A stretch of 64,000 bases of DNA, taken from NCBI GenBank assembly GCA_963556695.1, contig CAUWAG010000003.1, forward strand, positions 1,364,001 through 1,428,000, read 5' to 3'. This stretch comes from Anthostomella pinea (lineage: Eukaryota > Ascomycota > Sordariomycetes > Xylariales > Xylariaceae). Shown in pieces: positions 57,609-64,000 of the stretch. The position numbers and the translations under genes are program-made. Each line of letters opens with the position of its first letter. The stretch's first letter is position 1. Under the pieces are notes generated by a model. It saw nothing but the letters and a program-made list of their open reading frames with translations, was not told where the DNA came from and ran no database searches.

Positions 57609-60448
57609 ATGGAGACTTCACGGATCTTTATCAAGGGGCTTCCGCCCACAATTACGAATGATGAGCTGCAAAAGCATTTCTCCCAGAAAGCTCCTGTCAC
57701 AGAGTACGTGATCCCCCTCGCGGCCGGAAGCAACCAATGGCAGCTGACAACCTTTCGACGATAGTGTCAAGTGCATACCACAGCGAAGAATAGGATATGT
57801 CGGCTACAAGAGCGCTGAAGAAGCGGCGAGGGCAGTCAAATACTTTAATCGAACCTTTATCCGCATGTCTCGAATCTCCGTCGAGCCTGCGAAGCCAGTG
57901 AGTAAGCTAGAGACAAGCAGCTGATGCCCAGTGCTGAACATGATGTAAAGGTCGCAGATCCATCTCTGTCCAGAGGCAGAGACGAAGAAGTGACTACAAC
58001 TCCCAGAGCTTCGACCAACGCCCCACCGACATCTGAAGCGAACCCTGAAACTGCAAAGAAGCGGAAGCGAGACGATATTGACGAATCGGACCCGAAATTG
58101 CAAGAATTTCTTGATGTCATGAATCCTTCGAAGGGCGCGACAAACAAGATACACGAGTTCCAGGGTGAAGACGTCACTGAACCACCTACGAAGTATGCCG
58201 CAGTCGCTGCCGACGATGGCGAGTCCGATGATGACTATCAACCCCTGCCCAAGAAAGTTCCACAACGAGAGACCAGACATCCAGCCAGCCCTCCGCCACC
58301 CGTGGCAGCTCGTCATCTTTCACCAACTAGTATGGATGTCGGGCAGGATGGTACCGAAAGACAGATACCACAGGCTGCAGATGGCATTGCCGAGCCGGCG
58401 AAGACGGATGACGACTGGTTGCGTCAGCGGACGAACAGACTGCTCGATTTGGTTGACGACGATGATGTGCCCAATGTCACACCGACGAGGCAGTCGCCAG
58501 CCAAGTCGCCAGCCCCCGCGGAAATGCAGCTGGATGCCCCTCAGACCAAACCCGACGAGGTCTGCCAGACATCACCTCCGAATGATAACAAGCCGGCGAC
58601 GAAGGACGATGTTCTCGACACCATACGTAAGAGCTCGAGATTGTTCGTACGGAATCTCCCATACTCTGCAACGGAAGATGATCTGCGAAAGGTTTTCCGA
58701 GAGTATGGAAGCCTTGAAGAGGTAAGGATCCAGTGCAGAGACTCGTCCCTCTGTGTTAAACCACCCACAGTGGGACGTTTGCCCTTCCTTCCTCGTTCTA
58801 TTCGATTGATCCAATGATGAACCCCAGATAGGGACAGCTGATACTTCTGGTATTATGATTGATAACCCTGGGCGAGAATTTTAGTAGATGCCTCGTGTTC
58901 TGAGAATCATCCCTACGCAATATGAATATCCCTCATTTGGTCGTACATTCCAGCTAAGATGAGATTTAGGTCCACATCCCGTCAGCTGCGACCAAACCAA
59001 ATCGCGGCATGGGTTTTGTTTTGTTCACAGACCCCGAAGATGCGGTTAAAGCATACCAGTCGGATCGGACGACATTTCAAGGCAGAATATTGCATGTGCT
59101 ACCTGGTACAGCGAAACGCGAGCTGGATGAATTTGCTTTGTCCCGTTTGCCACTCAAGAAACAACAGCTCATCAAGAAGAAAAACAAGGCAGCAGTTGAC
59201 AGGTTCAATTGGAATTCATTGTACATGAGCGCGGATGCTGTCAACTCTTCAGTCGCTTCTAAATTGGGGATATCGAAGAGTGAACTGCTGGATCCTACGA
59301 GTGCCGATGCGGCCGTGAAGCAAGCCATCGCAGAAACCTCAACGATACAGGACAGCAAATCCTACTTCGCCGCTAATGGTGTGAACCTCGATGCCTTTGC
59401 TTCAAAGTCGGCTCAAAGACGGGACGATGTCATACTAGTGAAGAACTTCTCGTATGGCACCACTACTCAAGAGATTCGAAGCCTCTTCGAAGAGCATGGC
59501 CAAGTGCTGAGGGTTCTCATGCCTCCAGCGGGAACCATAGCCATTGTTCAGTTTGCAGAAACTTCTGCGGCAAAGGCTGCATTCATGAAGCTTGCGTACC
59601 GTCGATTGAAGGACTCGATCATTTTTCTCGAAAAGGCACCGAGGGATTTGTTCAGTATCCAAGAGCAAGTCCAGCTGAGCAGGAGTGAGGAATCTGCCGG
59701 TCTTCAAAAGCCGTCTGTAGCAGAAATGCTGGCAAGAGATGACGGCAATATGATTGAGACGAGCTCTCTGTTTGTCAAGAATCTGGCATGGGAGACGAAC
59801 ACGAAAGAGCTTGCTGCAACGTTCGAACATCTTGAAGGTTTCCGGAGTGCGATCGTGAAGACCAAAAAGGATGCACAAAAGGGCCTTCTTTCCATGGGAT
59901 TCGGATTTGTCGAGTTCCGGGACAAAGGAAGTGCAGAAGCAGCCGCCAAGGTCATGGATGGCCACGTACTAAGGGCGCACAAACTTCAAGTCAGAGCAGC
60001 CCACCGAGGACAGGAAGCAGCCGAGGAACGCAAGAAAGAAGACAGGGCGAACAAGGCGGCAGGGACCCGTCTGTTGATCAAGAATGTCCCCTTCCAGGTG
60101 ACTTCTAAAAAGGATATCCGGACGCTGCTGGGTACATACGGAACACTCAAAGCCGTCAGGCTGCCGAAGAACTACGCTGGCAAGAGCAAAGGGTATTGCT
60201 TTGCGGACTTCGTGTCGCCGAAAGACGCGCAGTCTGCTCTCGATGCGCTCAAGGACACTCATTTGCTGGGCCGCCGCCTTGTGATAGAATATGCTGATAC
60301 TGATGCAGTTGATGCAGAAGAAGAGATCGCCAAAATGCAGAAGAAGGTCGGCGGGCAAGCTAACAAGGTAGCCCTGCAGAAACTCCTGGGGCAGGGCAGC
60401 CGCAAGAAGGTAACGCTTGGGGCCGAGGATGAGGAGGGAGATCAATAA
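57609..60448 (+). CDS. MRD1: Multiple RNA-binding domain protein 1, five RRMs (4 exons, 824 aa)
   Basis: Exons 57609–57703, 57765–57901, 57958–58721 and 58970–60448. The ATG at 57609 directly precedes RRM1 (RIFIKGLPPTITNDEL, residues 5–78). RRM2 starts SSRLFVRNLPYSATEDDL (about 302–385) and crosses intron 3. RRM3 starts VILVKNFSYGTTTQEI (about 484–555), RRM4 SSLFVKNLAWETNTKEL (about 597–677) and RRM5 TRLLIKNVPFQVTSKKDI (about 698–775). An acidic Ser/Pro-rich linker lies between RRM1 and RRM2. MRD1 (RBM19 in animals) binds pre-35S rRNA in the nucleolus and is needed for 18S rRNA release from the U3 processome. Intron 2 uses GTAAGC inside the sequence GTGAGTAAGC; the upstream GTGAGT would leave either a 23-base intron or a stop. 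Confidence 0.95.
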
Positions 60449-61505
60449 CTACGGCACCATGCCTTCTAACGGGCAATTAACTGTGTCGATAATCCGCTTG
60501 CGTGCCCATGCGTGCCTCCTCTTGTTACAAGTAAGACTGGATACTGAAGGAGTGCAGGCCTTGCCACGTTGTTGGGAGACAGGGACATCGGTCTATCGGA
60601 GCTACCATCATCCCTTGTCAGGAGGAGGCTTACTTACACCCCCAGATTCCAAGGCCACCCCCCATCGCCCAGGGGCCCCCAATCGTCCCGACGATCCCAA
60701 GGGCTTGGGTCGTGCACCTGAAAATAGGTGCAGACTGCAGACTAGACTGCGCGAATCCTGTCAGGCAGCCCTGCAGGGGCAGCGAGTGAATGCGATGAAT
60801 CACTCCTCCGCGGGTGACTTTGGGTACCCCTCCTCCATCGAATGTCTACAAGTCCAAGACGCGGCGATCGGTATTGCGTACATTAGTGCAAGTCACATTC
60901 CCCCGCGCCGCTCTCACGCTCCACGCTCACCACCGCTGTGTCGACGCCGGCCCGAGATGCTATGGGACTCACCACAACCGTGAGGCAGCTCGCAAATTGA
61001 ACATTCCGCAGTAGGTCTGTCGTCGTACCTCAATACTATCTTGATCCCAGCTCCTTGCGTGCCAGTTGCACACTCACGCAAGTCGCTCGTCTGCCCGTCT
61101 GCCCGTCTGCTCTCGACTCCCCTCGACTGTGTGGCGCTTGAACTATTCGGGGTCTCTCTTGATGACGCCCTTGGCAGCCATCCTAGTATCTGGTGGGGTT
61201 CTAGGGTGGGTGTGTATCATGTGTCTGTTTGTTAGTAGGCAGATGCTATTTCGTCGATGGTACCTGGGGCCAAGGCCAGGGCAGGCAAGTATCTAGGTTC
61301 TTATAAGAAATGCGATCTTCTGTTTCCATACCAGCTCCTCTGTCCGGGAAACCATCTCCTTTCATATCTTAACGGGCATTCGTTGCCACTGCCATTCCTT
61401 TCTAAATATCTTAATCTGCCTCCCAGCGTTCTTGGGATCCATCCAGGCATTCGTTAGAATTCTCAGTCTTTCCATCAAGCATTATCCTCACTCTCATTGT
61501 CAACG
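60449..61505 (+). promoter_or_regulatory. abaA upstream region with candidate AbaA and BrlA sites
   Basis: This 1.06-kb gap has no gene. CATTCC, fitting the AbaA response element CATTCY, occurs at 60896–60901, 61002–61007 and 61393–61398 on plus. BrlA-type sites (C/A)(G/A)AGGG(A/G) occur on minus at 60611–60617 (CAAGGGA) and 61119–61125 (CGAGGGG). In Aspergillus, BrlA switches on abaA and AbaA acts on its own promoter; using the sites here is inference, since 6–7-base motifs arise by chance. Confidence 0.4.
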
Positions 61506-64000
61506 ATGCAGCTCCCACGGCCTGTCTTGCCATCCCAGAGGTATTCTCCAGCCTGTGACTACGCATACGATACGCATCACGAGTTAGTCCCTTCCACTCG
61601 AACGCCTCTTGGTGAGTCAACAGGCAACGTTCAACCCCACAGTCTGGCAACCTCGGCCTTCTGCTATACCAGTCCACTATCATTATCACCACCGATCCAC
61701 ACGATTCCGACACCACCGATACTCCCTACGCAAGCTCTGACCTCCAGTTACGGGACCAGCCTACGGGTTGGACGGTCTCTTCATCGAAATGTATCATTAC
61801 AGGAGTCACCAATGGGTTATTCAAGGGGCAGCAAGAACCCCATCTATGCCTACAAGCATTTCGCAGATTACCGTAATAAGGTGATGCAAAAGGAGCTGGA
61901 GAAGGAAAACCCAACCTGGCCGTTATGGTTGGAAGATGCCTTTCTCGATGGTAGGTGGCAGGACCTGACATTCCCACACATCAAAATGTCCACGTGTACT
62001 GACTTGGTTGCGAAGCTCTTCTCTTAATTCCACAAATGGGTCGAAAGAAGTTCAGTTCGAAGACGGTTCTGTACGGCCGGAACATGCTCATCACAGAATA
62101 CCTTTGGATATATCACTGGCTTCTCCACCCTCCTCAAAACGGCGAACGCATCCCGGATAGAAAGCAGAGGGAGAAGGGCCCTGATGGGAAGACCCACCCC
62201 ATGTTCAGAACAAGAAAGCAAGTGTCGAGTCACATCCAGGTCTTGAAGGGGTTCTTCTCGACCCTGGTCACATGTAAGCAGGCACAAGTCCCTTCATTGG
62301 TTGCTTCTTGAAAACTAACTGTGTGATGGAAGTCCACTTTATCTTTCCGAGTAAGAAGCATAACAAGGATGATGACAAGAAACTGTTGAAAGAGGAGGAA
62401 GAGAGCGATTCCTTCAAGAACAACCGAGTCCTCATCTCTCTGGCCGATAGTCGTCTTCCAGATGAGAGGCCGAACTACGAATACTTTGCCCGGCTGCTGA
62501 ACGCAGACAACGATGTCTTCCTCCGGCCGAAGCAATGCTGGATCTTCGTGTCTTCTACGAATGTCAGCCTCAAGGAGAAGCACATCACCACGGAAGAAGG
62601 CGCCACGAAGAAGCAAGTCCTGGGATATACGCCCGATGATCACTGGCTGAGTGAGGCTGACTATCCCCACCTCAAGCTCAACGACGGGAAGGACTACAAG
62701 GACCTTCCTCGCACGGGGAACCGTCCAACCGTACTCTTGCACGAATACACAAAACAACTGACGCAGAAGGAGTCGTCCTCTATCAAGGACATCTCCAACA
62801 AGTGGGAAGTGCGGTTCCCTGAGCTGAAAGAGAAGCTCGTCAAAGCCCTGAGCGACACCAGATCATCTGACGAGCGGAGCTCACGCTGTGTCGTTGGACC
62901 GTGCGATACGTTCCACTTCAAGGTAGTCCTCGACCTGCACGCGACGTCCAAGTTCCCCGACGGCTCCGAGCTCAACGGCCTGGTCGAGCTTTCGATCAGT
63001 CAGCCGAACCTGCACAACCACAGCTGGCGGTCCGTCACGTCGGTGGTCAAGCCGGACGAGCTGCACATCTCGGACGAGGAGCCCGACTTCTGGGAGCGCA
63101 GCAACCCCGTCGACGTCAGCCCCCAGCACCGCCCGGGCTGCAACAGCGTCGGGCGCTGCGACTGCACCGGCCGGGGCAACCGTGACTTCATCTCCGTGCC
63201 CTTCCCCGCCCACAGCTGGGCCAGCACGTTCATCAAGCTTGCGCCGTACGTGACCGCCGAGCGCGAACGCAAGGACCGCGAGCGAGCCGCCCGCGAAGCA
63301 GGGTCCCTGCGCGGCGGCCGTGCCGAGCACGAGGCAGCGCGCCTGAAGAAGGAGAAGGACGAGGCCTCTGCCTCCTCGTCATCGTCCTCGCACAAGTCAA
63401 AGATGCCGAGCCCCGTAGACCTGCTCGCCCAGGTCGCCATGTACCAAGAGATCTGGTCGGCGCCGATGACCAACGAGGCCAACACCATCAAGACCGACAA
63501 CAACAATGGCACGACGACGAAGCAGCAGCAGCAGCAGCGGAGCGGCGCCAACTGGACGCGGCGGGCGGTGATCCTGTGGACGTTCGTGCCGGTGCACGAC
63601 CACACGGACGACAAGGGCAAGACGGTGACGGTGCCGGCGGCGGCCAACTGGCGCTTCCTGACCAAGTTCGACCCGACGTCGCAGTACCACCAGAGGCACG
63701 CGTACTTTTCGGGTTCGCCGCCCGTCGTGGCCCGCGACAACGTCATGTCGCCCAATCCGGGGTACGCGCACCACGTCAACGCGGCCATGCACGAGAACTT
63801 CGGCGCGGCCGCGTACGGCGACGCCGCGGCCACTTCGGCTGCGCCGGGCCTGAATGGGCTCACGCTGCCGAGCCACGGACAACACCACCATCACCACCAT
63901 CCGCATCATCTTGGTGGTGGCGGCGGTATGAACAACCTTATGGACAGCAGCTTCCCAACGCCGCCTCCGAGTGGGAATTTGCACGGCTCCTACGCGCACA
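61506..64000 (+). CDS. abaA: AbaA-type TEA/ATTS-domain transcription factor (partial, 3 exons seen, 790+ aa)
   Basis: Exons 61506–61950, 62016–62273 and 62333 to the window end, all with good signals (TACTGAC and AACTAAC branch sites). The TEA/ATTS DNA-binding domain spans about residues 136–230: WPLWLEDAFLDALLLIPQMG, RKKFSSKTVLYGRNMLITEY and RKQVSSHIQVLKGFF. Fungal AbaA-specific regions follow, with FRNN-type NNRVLISLADSRLPDERPNY, WEVRFPELKEKL and CDTFHFKVVLDLHA. The C-terminal half has Gln- and His-rich runs (QQQQQ; HHHHHH) and a Gly stretch. AbaA controls the late, phialide stage of conidiation and binds CATTCY. The gene is cut by the window end but is probably near its stop, as homologues have about 800–900 residues. 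Confidence 0.95.

Noticed and set aside
63000..63999. Minus-strand frames of 200–287 codons opposite abaA
   Set aside because: They are shadows of the GC-rich third exon of abaA, rich in Arg and Val with no domain.

Overview
The window looks like nuclear DNA of a filamentous ascomycete (Pezizomycotina, possibly a Sordariomycete). Three lines of evidence point there. Introns are short, with GT–AG ends and CTRAY branch sites. There is a fungal conidiation regulator of the AbaA type, a DUF6604 protein and an MRD1/LC8 housekeeping pair. Mobile elements carry C-to-T / G-to-A damage of the kind left by repeat-induced point mutation (RIP), and one site has TTAGGG-type telomere repeats. The class is an inference; no species can be named.

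Layout. 1–3.0 kb: non-coding DNA with a 490-bp inverted-repeat transposon (975–1464). 3.0–5.4 kb: a seven-exon gene for a 690-residue conserved fungal protein. 6.35–9.4 kb: a two-exon DUF6604 gene (967 aa). 10.2–12.4 kb, minus: a probable DNA-binding/regulatory protein whose frame is split by one in-frame TAG. 13.96–14.7 kb: a decaying 10-bp tandem repeat and an AT-rich tract. 14.7–19.1 kb: gene remnants, including an MFS transporter piece and a GH17 glucanase piece. 19.2–29.5 kb: two degenerate LINE retrotransposons, head to tail, the second ending in (AATC)9. 29.5–36.5 kb: decayed minus-strand genes with two amidoligase-like pieces, an RRM piece and Tyr/Gly/Gln-rich repeats.

37.8–42.1 kb: an SDR gene with a splice-phase conflict, a two-exon methyltransferase (minus) and a single-exon orphan gene (minus). 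42.1–45.8 kb: gene-free except for an octamer minisatellite of about 39 copies. 45.8–48.4 kb, minus: an ELL-type RNA polymerase II elongation factor. 48.4–56.3 kb: about 8 kb without recognisable genes, holding a second, RIP-damaged copy of the transposon at 51.15–51.71 kb. 56.3–64 kb: a conserved block of dynein light chain LC8 (minus, six exons), MRD1 (plus, four exons) and abaA (plus, cut by the window end).

Functionally, the right end holds housekeeping genes (ribosome biogenesis, dynein, transcription elongation) next to the developmental regulator abaA. The centre, 13–36 kb, is a transposon and pseudogene zone. Exon boundaries were worked out by hand from splice signals and reading phase; none is backed by transcripts.
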